This document shows, piece by piece, positions 1 to 10,165 of a stretch of 64,000 nucleotides of DNA. The notes beneath the pieces were generated by a model, which had not been told where the DNA came from, searched no databases, and saw nothing but the letters and a program-made list of their open reading frames with translations. Each line of letters opens with the position of its first letter. The stretch's first letter is position 1. The position numbers and the translations under genes are program-made. The stretch spans positions 13,632,947 to 13,696,946 of the forward strand of contig CP154957.1 in NCBI GenBank assembly GCA_039621445.1, given 5' to 3'. This stretch comes from Euglena gracilis. Lineage: Eukaryota; Euglenida; Euglenophyceae; Euglenales.

Positions 1-1121
1 ATTGATTTTGAGTATCTTGTTGGTGGTTATTTGCCTGATGCTTTTGTGCTTTTTTTGTATCGTGTTTTTGAGGTCCATCCCCCCCCCCTGCTGAAGGACC
101 GGGGTATGGCGTGGAGTGCATTTGCAGGGCTGAACAAGAATCCCGCAAAATCTGTGGGTAATGGAGGAGGTTGACCTTCGCCCTCTCCTGAGGGTTCCAG
201 TGGCCCAAACCCCCCCCCTCCCCCCCCCCCCCCGGTCTGCTGAAGTCAAGTTCGGGCCAGCCCGGCAAAACCGGGCTGGACCGAAAAACATTTTCGGCAC
301 AGAGCCCACAAATTTGGAAAAAAAGAAAAAACGGGGGCAAAAATGGTTAAAAAAAAAGGCATTTTTTAGTGGTTTAGGGGTTTTCACCTCCTAAATTTGC
401 TGAAAAATGCCATCCCAGCTGGATTTGGGCTTTTCTGGGCATTTTCTTTGGGTACCCGCTGGGTCCAGCTCCCAGCCGGCCGACCCCTGGGGTCCCTCCT
501 ACAAGGGGGTCCTGACCGACCCGGGGGGGGAAACCCCCGCCAAAGTTCAAGGTTGAACTGGTACCTTTTGCGAATTTTTACCCAAAAATTGCCAAAAACA
601 GGCATTTTCGGTCGATTTTGGGAGGGGTTCCATCAAAAACCCACCAACCCCGGGGGTGGCAGGGTTCAATATAAGGGCAGGTGGGGGGTCGGACCCCCCC
701 CCCGCCATGGTCCAGCAGGTGTGGACACCCTCTTGTACAGTGGGGTGGTCTGGGTGACCGATTTTCATCCCGGCACAAGGCATCGGGCCAAAAAAAAATT
801 GCAGGTTTGCATGCACGCTCGTGTGCAGGGACGTGTGCAAGACACAGGACGTGTGCATCCTATGGGTGGTGGGGGGGTTGACCACCCCACCTCCCACCCC
901 TTCCCGTGTTTCCGGGGGTGCCGATTTTAGGTCAATTTTTTTTGGCGCCGAAGGTGTTTTTCTTTGGGCGATGCTGTGGTGGATGGGGGACCCCCCCCAA
1001 ATCTCCAGTTGGGGGGTCGACCCTCCCCACCAGGCCTTTCCCATACAGCCCTGTATGTGGGGAGTGGGACGAAGAAATTAGTTGACAGAAATTTTCGCTG
1101 GTTGGCATTCAACTCTCCCAG
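1..1121. other. Repeat-rich flank upstream of the first recognisable PUF exon; no gene seen
   Basis: I see no supported coding sequence here. The stretch contains many runs of eight or more C or G (for example near 77, 211-231, 695-710 and 985-995) and a G/C-tract repeat around 660-930. That repeat contains an imperfect hairpin (CCCGGCACAAGG... CGGGCC) and resembles repeats further along the window. The N-terminal part of the PUF protein should lie upstream of 1122, but I could not recognise any such exon. The open frames here have proline/glycine-rich translations produced by the C and G runs and are not credible proteins. Confidence 0.5.
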
Positions 1122-1220
1122 GATCTGGTTGGACATATGGTCGAGTTCAGCCGCGACCAAGAAGGGTCAAGGCTGATCCAAAGGAAGCTCGAAGGGTGCT
1201 CTGACGCAGAAAAGGATTTG
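1122..1220 (+). CDS. PUM: PUF exon with repeat 1
   Basis: The exon follows a CTCTCCCAG acceptor and ends before a GTATTTT donor, giving exactly 33 codons. The translation runs from [13 protein letters not shown] through [11 protein letters not shown]. The S-R-Q recognition triplet is the adenine-reading type of PUF repeat 1. It is the most upstream coding piece of the gene that I can recognise. Confidence 0.8.
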
Positions 1221-4200
1221 GTATTTTCAAAACAAGCTTCCCCTGCTTTTTTTGCTTTTTTCTGGTGTTGGTTGGATAACACACTTCCAATGTCTGATTG
1301 ACGGGACACAAGGAAGCTTGGGCTTGAGGTGTACAAGGAAGCTCTGGGTCTGATGACGGACGTGTTTGGCAATTATGTGATCCAGAAGTTGTTTGAGCAC
1401 GGCCTCCCGAGGCACCGGAAAATGCTGGCTGGCGTATGCCTCTGCTGTGAACCCCTCCAACCATACAACCAAATGTGAAATGGCGTTGGAAAATGCAACT
1501 CAGCCTGACCTGGTCTGCAGAAAGCTGCTCCACCTTCCAATTTTTATGTATCCCCCTTTCAGGCACCTCCATTTGCAACAGGTGGATGCATATCACCTCT
1601 ACACAGACCCCCCCCCAAATGGTGTTACCCCACTTGGTGGTGGGTGCCCCCGTAGTTGACCGATTGTTCCAGCCAGGGGAGTATTTTAATGGTTTTCTTG
1701 CAGATTTTTCTGTCCTGACACAATGTCTTAACCCCCCACCCACCTCCAAGCGAGAAATTGATAACCGCAATATTTTCGCAATTCTTCTGAATTTTTTTCT
1801 CTTTCTGCATTTTTTCTATATGAACCTCAAATCGAAGGCGAAATGAATTCCGGCCATTTCACAAACATCTCACAAGGGCACCCAAGGTGCTCTTTCTGCC
1901 ATTTTGTTGCAAGTTTGCCAAAATTTGCCAAATTTGGCAAGTTGACAAAATGTGGCAATTTTTTGTTTTTTTGGTTTTCCCCCAATTTTTGTTGTTGTTG
2001 CAAATAATCTTGGACTGAAGAATTGTGCATCTTGACTTTTTTCCCCTGATACCAAAGTTTTCGTAAATTGTCTTTGCCGTTTTCAGGTTTTTTTTTCACC
2101 AGAGAATTTCATATTTTCAGATTCAGGTCCCCTAAATTGCAAAAATCATGTTTTTGGACTTTTTTTTGTTGGAAGAAATGTGAACAATGGCTCAAAATTT
2201 ACACTTGTGTTTCAAAATGACCAACTTTGGGAATTTTTTTCAAAGCCCCCTCCAGCAGAAGTGTATTAATTCCCAAAACCGCAATTAACGCAATTTTTCC
2301 ACAAAGCCTTCAATATCAATACCCCCCTGCCCACTGACCACCCAGGGATTGCAGGGCAGGGGGTGAGTATGACCACCCCTCCTGGTCAAGGGTTGTAGGT
2401 GACCTAAGAAAGTAGGTTTTTTTGGCACCTGTTCACCATTGAGGTTGAGGTTTCAGCTTTCTTCTTGAGGAATTTATTTGTTGGGGGGGATTCTATTTTG
2501 GTGCCCCATAGTGTTTCCAGGTTTCCCCGGAAAAATAACAGAACCACGAGGGACAGTCTGATTTTTGGTTTGCACAGGTGTTGAAAGGCAACGTGCTATC
2601 CCTGACCCTGCAAACTTATGGTTGCCGTGTGATTCAAAAGGCCCTCGAGGTCATCGATGAGGATGACCAGACAATGGTGGCAAGTATGACCCATCGCTGT
2701 CCTTCTCGTCATACAACGGGCTTTTCTGTGCAGGAGGGAGGGGGTCCATTATCACCCCCCCCCTCTCATTTAATGCTTGGGGCAGGCAGTGGAAATTGTG
2801 GAATCACCGATTTTGGAGTTTGACAGCCAAGTTTTTTGATGAACCCACAACAGGGGATATCCGGGGGCGGGGGCAGCACATTCCCCCCCCCCCCCGCCAG
2901 CAGCTCCCAGCTGAGCCGCAGACCCCCCACTGAAATACATCCAGCACAAAGCGTAAAGGAGGTATTAAAAATGGCGAAATTTTTTTTGCAGGTTTTCGGG
3001 GGGTTTACCTCCAATAGAGTGATGCCGTGAGGTGGAGCCCCCACAGTACCCCCCCCCCCTCCACAGTCCCCCCCTTACACCCCCCATTACCCCCCACAGT
3101 CCACACATGAATTTTGTGGCGTTTTTTTTTTAACTTATTTGGCCGGCCGCCCGCCGCCGGAATAATAACAATAACCAAAATAGCAAGATCCTTTATTTGT
3201 GCAACCAGGAGCAGACATGACCTGATGTTCCCGGACAAACCTGAGGTCCCCCCCACCTATGGTGTTGGAGTTTGAGGCATATGTGGACTGATTGCAATGG
3301 ACAACAAAGACAACCCCTGGGTCTTGTTACAGGTTGATTTCAGCAACGCTTTCAATTGTATAAGATGCAAGACCGTCCTTGCTGAAGTGGCTAAAAGATA
3401 CCCTGAGGCGTTTGTTTGGTTTGAAAGTTGCTAGGCTGAACAAAGCTTGCTCTTTTGTGGGTCATCCCATTTGCGGCCCCCCCCCGCCCCCCCCCCGCCC
3501 CCCCCCCCCCCCCCCCGCAGCACCCCACGTTTAAGTGTGGGGGCTCCATTTTATGGCATATGTGGTGTTTTGAGTTTTTTTCCCCCCGGACCCGGGGTTC
3601 AGTGCGCCGGTTGGAAGAAAGTGCTAGATTGACCCCAGGGGGGGGGATTGTCTGGAGTGACGGCTGGCTGGATTTTGGGGAGATGGGTCCCCTCAAGGAT
3701 TCTAAACCCCCTGATCATGGAAACCAGACCAGACCCTGCAAGGATCGACCCCTTGCATCCATATGTTTCGTTTATCCACATGCCTCAGGTGAGCTTGATG
3801 GACACGTTCTGAGGTGCGTCTTGGACCAAAATGGCAACCATGTCATTCAGAAGTGCATTGAACGGATTCCACCCCAGAACGTCATCTTCATTGTCCAGTC
3901 TTTCATTGGCAATGTGCAGGTCTGTCCGCAGTGGTTCCTCTTGTGATGCGGTTTGCAAAAACCTCAAGTTAAAAAAGTCCACCTAGCCCTCGTGGAAGAA
4001 GAGAGAAGTCTGCTTTAATGGTAAAAATACCTCTGGAGGATCTTTTCTTGGGGGAGCTTTTCTTGTTGGTAGGTGCACCGAAACTCCAGTTCTGGTCCGT
4101 GAAAAATATTTTTTTTCCGTATTCCATTTTTATTGTTACAGTTGAAAAAAAAATCTGAAATTGGTGAACCCACCCCAGTCTGGGGGTTGGGCAGGGTATT

Positions 4201-7200
4201 CAGTGAGCGGTGGTTTTGCGGAGTGGGGTGAGGGGGGGTCCAGACCACCCCTCCCCTCCCCGCTCATTTAATACCCTGGGGTTGGGGGGATGGAGACAGG
4301 CTGCTGGGGAAGAAATTCAGCTGCTACAGCCCCGGGACCCCCCTCCCCCGGGCGCCCCCCCCCCCCATGGGGTGGGTGGGGGGGGGGGCCCTCCCCCCCA
4401 GTCTTTAAAAAAAAAACCCTGGTCGGAGGGGGGTCCGACCCAACCCCTCCGTATCGGGAGGGGGTTTTTTGGAGCCCCCAAGGCTTCCCATGCATCTCGC
4501 CCCCCCCTCCTATCCCTCCCACCAGGATCTTTAAGAAAACATTTAGCACCTGTGCCAAAAAAAATAACAAAGCAAGTTAATATTTTGTCGTCTTTTTCCG
4601 CCAAGCTCCTTTCCCTGCAGAATTTGGCGGTCCACGCGTACGGCTGCCGCGTCATCCAGCGTATCTTGGAGTATTGCGAGGACCAGGGCTGAACAGGAAT
4701 CCTAAAACCCTGTGGGTGAGACGTCCGTCATCTTTCTCCCACCTCTTCTTGGTGGGTCTATGGGAGGGGTCCAACCCCCCCCTAAATATCAAAATCTTTT
4801 TGTGTGTGCAAAGTAGGGTTGCCACAGGTAAACACCGTTGCCCACAGGTCAACACCGTTGCCCACAGGTTAATTGTGTTGCCCACGAGTAAATGTGTTAA
4901 TGGTTAGGGTCAGGATTGCAGTTAGGGCCAAAAACTTGATTCTCAATACGCATGGGCTAATTTTTCATGAGGGTCTGAGACACGGATAGGATTCCAGTCA
5001 GGATTATATAGGGATAGGGTTAGGATTAGGGATGGGATTAGGATTAGGCTCAGGGATAGGTTTAAGATTACATTGGATATAGGGTTTGGGTTAGGTTTAT
5101 GGTTAGGGTTAGAATTAGGGGTAGGGTTAGATTTCGGGTGTGATTTGGGGGCCATTGGCCGACTCAGTTTGTTAACATGTTTTCCCATGGGCAATGGCAT
5201 GTCCCTGTGGTCAACGGCGTTCTCCTGTGGGCGATTGCGTTTAGCCGTTGGATTGATCTCCACAGTTTTCCCGCAATTTCCCACAGTTTTCCACAATTTT
5301 CTGCAATTTTTCTATATGAATCTGAAATGGAAGGTGAAATGAGTCTCAGCCATTCCCTGACTTGTTCACAAGCGAACGCAAATACTTCTTTGCTAATTTC
5401 TTGCAAATTTTGTAAATTTTTGCCAAATTTTGCTAATTTGTGCAAAATTTGCAGGTTGTTTTGTGGTTTTTTTGGGGGTGGATTTCTGCCAGAAAATGAT
5501 TCTGGTCTGAAAAATCCCTCATCCTGCAGATTTTCCCCTGAGACCAAATTTTTTCTCCATTCTTTTTTGCAATTTTTGAGGTTTTTTTCCCAACAAATTG
5601 CATATTTTTTTTGAAATTGGTACGTTCCCAAGATTATGAAAATCATGTTTTGAGGGTTTTTTTGTTTTAAAACGGTTGAACGACAGCGCAAAATATGCAC
5701 CAATGTTGCAAAATGGAAGAAAATTTGTGAAATTCTTCGAAGTCTCCTCCAGCAGAAATGTGTAAAGTCCCGATATCAATTTCCCGCAAGCTTCCCACAA
5801 TTTCCTGCAAGGTTCCAACCACCAAAAAATTTCCCACCAATTCCCGCAATGAGCCAATTTGGCAGCCGACCCAATCCTCCCCTGTGCCCCCCCCCCCCAG
5901 GGGGGTCCAGCTAGCACCTTTCCAGCCAGCATTTTTTCCTGCCCCCCTCGCTGTTTTTCAGGTCAAATTTTGCTTTCGCTGCCGATGCCGAAGGAACTTT
6001 TCGAAGGAACCTTGTGACTGGCCATACTGGGTGGGTGGGGGTCAACTCCCCCACCAGACCTTCCATGTAGCTCTGGCGGGGACCACCACGAGGTAATCTC
6101 CCCGATCCTGGATGAGATCCTGGACAACGTGCACATCCTGGCGCGGGACCAGTATGGCAATTACGTGGTGCAGCACGTCCTCATTAATGGGAAGCCTATC
6201 TATCAGGCCGCCATCATCGAGCGGGTGTGCCCCGGCCAAACCCGCGTCCAGCGCATGGTTTGGTCTATGCAAATCCCCTGAAAGTGCATTTTATCCATTT
6301 GCGATTCCCCCTCTTTCCCCTCCCATTTTTTAGGGTGTTTTTCTTGGATCTACGCCCCCTCCCCAAAGGCAATGATCTTTCACAGCCACTGATTTTCAAG
6401 CCCAGCCCACAACTCACAGAAAACCCAGCTGATTAGTCCCAAAGAAGTCATTCAATCGCTGGGAATTGTTTTGAAAAAGGTGTTTGTGGCTGTTGGGGTC
6501 ACATCCCATGTGCCAAGAGTCAGAGCATTTGTTGAAAAATAATTCAATTTCTGGATCACTAGATTTCTGTGATTTTGTCCAAGTGATTGTATTCAAGGAG
6601 CTTTTTGATTGATTGGTTTGATTGCAGTTCCAGCATTTCCCCCGAGCGCTTTTTGTTTTCATTTTGCCAGCTTCCCTCGGCTGTTCTGCTTCCCTCGGCT
6701 GTTCCTCCACCTTTTGCATGACTGTACCGCAGCTGCGTGCAGATGCCCTTGAACTGGCTCAGCACAAATTTGCAAGCAACGTTGTGGAGAAGATGTTCCA
6801 TTATGGAACTCGGGATGATCGCAACGCTTTCCTTGGCGACCTCTTGCGAGTCAACGCCGATGGCACCTCTGCACTTCATGTTATGATGCGAGACCAATAT
6901 GCCAATTATGTGGTGCAGAAAATTATTGATTTGGCGGATGAAAGTGTGTCCGTTTTGTGCATTTCAACACACATTTTCCACACCGCATCAACTGTGATTT
7001 TCATTTTCAGAATTCTGCCCAGGCACCCATAACTTATAGGACCATGCCGCCCGCCAACTACATCAGGTTTGTTTTGATTTCATGGAAACATTGGAGTCCA
7101 GCAGCAATTCTTTGTTTTTTCGCGTTGTTAACATAATTGGAACTTCACTGTGAGTGACGAGGAATGAAATATTTTTGTTGCCAGTTCCAAATGCCATTTT

Positions 7201-8136
7201 TGGCCCCACTTTTTGTGTTTCTTTTATCTTGTCACCAGGCTTCTTTTAAGGAAGTGCACAGCCCCCCCCCCCTGGGGTGGGTGCTGTGGGCAGGCAGGGG
7301 GGTTGGGCAATTTCGACCCCCCCCCGAGGGGGTAGGGTTTTGGGTGGGGGTGCTATAGCACACCCGGCACCTTCGGCGTTGGGGGCCCGAAAGGGAAATT
7401 TGCCAGGTCAGCAGGCACTGGGGTTCAAAACCGACCCCCCTCCACCAGGGGGAGGGGGGTGCTGTGCCCCTATGGGCAAGCACCTGCTATGGGCAAGCCC
7501 ATAGCACAAGGCACCCCCCTGTGTTGGCAAAAGAATCCTGCTTGTCACTTGCAACAATGGTTCAACATTTGGTCCTGAAAAGACAGAAAATTTTATGTTG
7601 CAAAAAATGGTGTGGTGGGGGTGGTGGGAGGCCATTTTTTCCAAGGGGATGGCAAAAGTGGTTGAAATCTTGGCTGTCCCAGAGGGGGGGGAGAGCTGTA
7701 CCCACAGGTGGGGACCCCCATTGGGAGGGGGGGGTCGACCCCTCCCCCACCCTCCATGGCACCCAAAAAATCCTCCGGCCCCAAAGGCAAATTTTGGCCT
7801 AAAAACCGGCTCCCCAGAAATACTGGAAGGGGTGGGGGGGTCGGACACTGTCACCCATTGGGATCCCCACTGTCACCCCCAGGGATTCCCGCACAGCCTG
7901 GGGGGGGGGGGCTTTGTCCCCCCATTGGGTTGTTTTGGATGTTACCCCCCCCGAAAAATGGTCCATGATCATCCATGAGCAAATGTGTGGTCTTGTTCAA
8001 GGGGGAAATATTTACAACCAACTGCACCACAAAATTGTTTCCCCCAGGTCAGCGACGACAGATCATTGACCACATCAAGCCGCACATTGCTACTCTGCGG
8101 CGGTACACTTACGGGGAACAGCCCCTTTGCTTCTGA
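1122..8136 (+). CDS. PUM: Pumilio/PUF-family RNA-binding protein gene (split by introns)
   Basis: This gene encodes a sequence-specific RNA-binding protein that, in the known family, binds 3' UTRs in the cytoplasm and represses or localises mRNAs. All eight PUF repeats appear in order on separate exon pieces. Their three-residue recognition motifs are GSRLIQ (R1), GNYVIQ (R2), GCRVIQ (R3), GNHVIQ (R4), GCRVIQ (R5), GNYVVQ (R6), ASNVVE (R7) and ANYVVQ (R8). These match the animal Pumilio code position by position, so I infer a UGUANAUA-type target. Splice boundaries I could phase (exons 4-5, 6-7 and 7-8) are GT-AG and keep frame; junctions 1-2, 2-3 and 5-6 are not fully resolved. The last exon ends soon after the conserved YTYG, with a short QPLCF tail. 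The C-terminal capping helix is therefore shorter than in animal PUM. The N-terminus was not found. Introns of 0.1-2.3 kb are full of repeats. It could be a functional gene or a young pseudogene. Confidence 0.85.
1329..1433 (+). CDS. PUM: PUF exon with repeat 2
   Basis: The translation contains [18 protein letters not shown], a textbook second PUF repeat with a uracil-reading N-Y-Q triplet. The 5' boundary is uncertain. An AG at 1327-1328 keeps the frame but leaves the repeat a few residues short compared with animal Pumilio. The donor is probably GTATGC at 1434. Confidence 0.75.
1805..2300 (+). repeat. Dispersed intronic repeat, copy A
   Basis: This AT-rich segment begins with TTTTTCTATATGAACCTCAA and contains a TTTGCCAAAATTTGCCAAAT stretch. 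It ends after CTCCAGCAGAAGTGT. A diverged direct copy with the same order of motifs lies in a later intron of the same gene (5298-5800). I see no coding potential. Confidence 0.6.
2578..2683 (+). CDS. PUM: PUF exon with repeat 3
   Basis: The exon follows a TTTGCACAG acceptor. It encodes [19 protein letters not shown] and then [11 protein letters not shown]. The C-R-Q triplet matches Pumilio repeat 3. The likely donor is GTATGA at 2684. Confidence 0.8.
3789..3919 (+). CDS. PUM: PUF exon with repeat 4
   Basis: The exon follows CATGCCTCAG and encodes [20 protein letters not shown] and [10 protein letters not shown], then [11 protein letters not shown]. The N-H-Q triplet is that of Pumilio repeat 4. 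It ends at a CAG before GTCTGT, in phase 0 with the next exon. Confidence 0.85.
4621..4689 (+). CDS. PUM: PUF exon with repeat 5
   Basis: The exon starts directly after TTCCCTGCAG and encodes [19 protein letters not shown] followed by EDQ. It joins exon 4 in phase 0, and the product aligns with Pumilio repeat 5. No GT donor lies directly at the expected end. Either a GC donor near 4689 or the GT at 4713 would have to be used. Confidence 0.75.
4905..5140 (+). repeat. Degenerate telomere-like (TTAGGG-related) repeat in a PUF intron
   Basis: Many variants of GGTTAGG, GGATTAGG and GGGTTAGGATTAGG are packed together, always G-rich on the plus strand. The array is irregular, with monomers of 6 to 12 bases, so it is a decayed interstitial tract and not a working telomere. 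It lies in the intron between the repeat-5 and repeat-6 exons. Confidence 0.55.
5298..5800 (+). repeat. Dispersed intronic repeat, copy B
   Basis: This segment begins TTTTTCTATATGAATCTGAA and ends with CTCCAGCAGAAATGTGTAAA. It is collinear with 1805-2300 but diverged by substitutions and small indels. The two are either copies of one dispersed element or an old duplication within the PUF gene. Confidence 0.6.
6093..6224 (+). CDS. PUM: PUF exon with repeat 6
   Basis: The translation reads [20 protein letters not shown] then [12 protein letters not shown], matching Pumilio repeat 6 with its N-Y-Q triplet. It ends at ...ATCGAGCGG before GTGTGC and joins the next exon in phase 0. The acceptor is taken as the AG at 6091-6092, which is less certain. 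Confidence 0.8.
6733..6943 (+). CDS. PUM: PUF exon with repeats 7 and 8
   Basis: The exon starts after TGTACCGCAG. It encodes [18 protein letters not shown] (repeat 7, S-N-E, guanine-reading) and [20 protein letters not shown] (repeat 8, N-Y-Q). The split-codon junction with the last exon rebuilds a serine codon (A plus GT), which supports the donor at 6944. Confidence 0.9.
7255..7970. repeat. G/C-tract interspersed repeat in the last PUF intron
   Basis: The segment alternates C-runs and G-runs of 7-10 bases with GC-rich spacers and contains no sensible reading frame. It belongs with similar G/C-tract segments elsewhere in the window. It fills most of the intron between the exon carrying repeats 7 and 8 and the final exon. 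Confidence 0.45.
8048..8136 (+). CDS. PUM: PUF terminal exon
   Basis: After a TTCCCCCAG acceptor the exon encodes [19 protein letters not shown] then TYGEQPLCF and a TGA. The part up to TYG matches the C-terminal Pumilio cap (IRPHIATLRKYTYG in animals). The usual continuation that completes the last helix is missing, so the protein ends about ten residues early. Confidence 0.85.
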
Positions 8137-8357
8137 TAATTCCGATGATTTTCATTCCAAAGTTCCTCGCACCCCACACCCTGGTCCCAGGTTCAGGAGT
8201 TTCCCCCCTCCTTTTTGAGGGATTCTAATGGTGAGAAAATGTTAAATTCTAATGGTGAGAAATGGTTGAAGACCAGTTCAGGCAAAGAATGGACAGCCCA
8301 ATTCGGAGTTCTCCTCCTGAATTTAAAGAAGGCCAGGGAGCCATATCCAGGCACCTA

Positions 8358-8463
8358 TGCCGACCGCAGCCGACCGCAGCCGACCGCGGGTTTCAGGACT
8401 GTCATAGGTGGGGTGCCGACCGCAGCCGACCGCAGCCGACCGCAGCCGACCGCAGCCGACCGC
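8358..8463 (+). repeat. 10-bp tandem repeat (GACCGCAGCC)n, left block
   Basis: Two runs of the decamer GACCGCAGCC are separated by a short spacer containing GACTGTCATAGGTG. The same decamer and the same GTCATAGGTG spacer recur at 9449-9553 in the same orientation. The two blocks bracket a large simple-sequence palindrome. Confidence 0.9.
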
Positions 8464-8555
8464 GCAACTTTTTTCTAATTGATGTCGATTTTTCAGTGAG
8501 AATGAGGAATTAGGCTCATTTTTATCCCAGATGTTGAGATTTTTCTGGCTCATCT

Positions 8556-9390
8556 GGCTCATGTTGCCACTTTTGGCCACTTTTGGCCACTTTTGCCATT
8601 TTTGGCCATTTTTGGTTGCTTTTGTCCCCTTTTGGCCCATTTGCCACCATAATTCACCCATTTTGACCTGGTCAAAATTTTGACCATTTTTGGCCACTTT
8701 TTGCCCACTTCTTGTAATTTTGGGCCATTTTGTCCTACTCTTGGGCCATTTTGGGCCATTTTGGGCCATTTTTGACCATTTAAAGCCACTTTCGACCTTT
8801 TCTTTTGTTATTTTTGCCCATTTTTTGGTATCTTTTTGGTCCAATTCGACCATTTTGAGCATTTTGCACCAGTTTGTTGCCAAAAGTGAACAAAAGCTGC
8901 TAAAGTGACCCAAATAGGCCAAAAGCAGGGTCATTTTGGGCCATTTTTGGGCATTTTTTTGTTATTTTTGTCTGCTTTTGGAACTTCTGGCCATTTTAAC
9001 CATGTTTTGCCACTTTTAGGCCATTTTTAGGTCACGTTTGACTGCTCTTGATGTCAAAAGCAACAAAAAGACGTTTAAAGTGGCCTGAAAGTGGCCAGAA
9101 GTGGGTAAAAATGGCCAAAAGCAGAGAAAAGTGGTCAAAAGTGGGTTAAAGAGGCCAAAAGTGGTCAAAAGAGGTCAAAGCAAAGCAAAAGCTGGCCAAA
9201 AGCAGCCAAAACACAGCAAAAAGTGGGCAAAAGCAACAAAAGTGACCAAAAGAAAGCAAACGTCAGGAAATAATGGGCAAAGGCAGCAAAAATCGACCAA
9301 AAGTCGGCAACAGTGGCCAAAAGCAGTCCAAAAGCATCAAAAACTGGCCTAAAGCAGCGAAAAGTGGCCAAAAGTCGGCAACACTGGATT
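8556..9390. repeat. Large imperfect palindrome of TTTTGGCCA-type simple sequence
   Basis: From about 8556 to 9045 the plus strand is a degenerate repeat of TTTTGGCCA(C/T). From about 9085 to 9390 it is the reverse complement, (A/G)TGGCCAAAAG. The arms meet near 9050-9085 and could fold into a long imperfect hairpin. Open frames across it, such as the lysine/tryptophan-rich one on the minus strand, come from the simple sequence and are not genes. Confidence 0.7.
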
Positions 9391-9448
9391 GTGTGATTGT
9401 GATATATGTTCATTTTTTGTTGGCCTGCCCCCCACCTACGGCCGACTA

Positions 9449-9553
9449 CTTTGCCGACCGCAGCCGACCGCAGCCGACCGCAGCCGACCGCAGCCGACCG
9501 CGGCCGACCGCAGCCGACCGCGGGCTAAAATTTGGAAACTGTCATAGGTGCTT
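9449..9553 (+). repeat. 10-bp tandem repeat (GACCGCAGCC)n, right block
   Basis: About eight GACCGCAGCC units are followed by AAACTGTCATAGGTGC. The trailing segment matches the spacer in the left block, so the two blocks are copies of one repeat. Confidence 0.9.
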
Positions 9554-9759
9554 GGCCATATCTGAGACGCAGCCAGCGAAGGATAGCAATGGTATTGATG
9601 GGAGGTGAGGGAATGGAGCGTTGGGCATGAGAGTTTGAGGAAAGGAGGGTAAATGTCCATTTACTTTGGCTGTTCATGGGATCGGTGAGGCATTCAGAGG
9701 GATTTAAAAAGTTTGCGCATTGTGTTTGAAGGGATCAGGCATTTGCTTAAGGGATTGCA

Positions 9760-10165
9760 GTCCCCCCCCCCCCGGGGGGGCTGGACTGCAACTAGTCCAA
9801 ATTTGGCTAGTGGGGTTTCTAGCAAACCCCCCCGGGGGGGGGGGGGGGTCTGCTAGCAGGGCTAGCTAGTGGGAAATTTTTTTTCCAGTGACCGGCGCAA
9901 AGCGCCGGAAAAATTTTTTCGGACCCCCAAAAATGGCCAAAAATGCCCATTTTTGGCCATTTTTGGGATTTTTTGGAACAAAATCAGCCAAAAACCTATT
10001 AAAACCCTCATTTCCACCTCGGCGCACAGCGCCGGAGGAAAATTTTTTTCCAGTTCGGGGGACCCCCAGACCCCCCCCCCCCCCGGGGGGAGGGGGGTCT
10101 AGCTAGTCCACTTTTTCCAGTGTCTAGCCGATTTGCTAGCCAGTACCCCCCCTGGGGGTCCTTAA
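9760..10165. repeat. Paired-hairpin G/C-tract element
   Basis: The element is bounded by C9-G12 tracts and CTAGC-type motifs. It contains two perfect-stem hairpins, CCGGCGCAAAGCGCCGG near 9892 and CGGCGCACAGCGCCGGAGG near 10019. Between them is a core of AAAATGGCC-type sequence. Similar paired hairpins occur at 27605-27745. I see no protein; it looks like a structured non-autonomous repeat. Confidence 0.55.

Noticed and set aside
4905-5140. A functional telomere or chromosome end
   Set aside because: The monomers are irregular and the PUF gene continues on both sides.
8323-8934. 203-codon Lys/Trp-rich ORF on the minus strand
   Set aside because: It is the translation of the TTTTGGCCA simple repeat and the 10-bp array.
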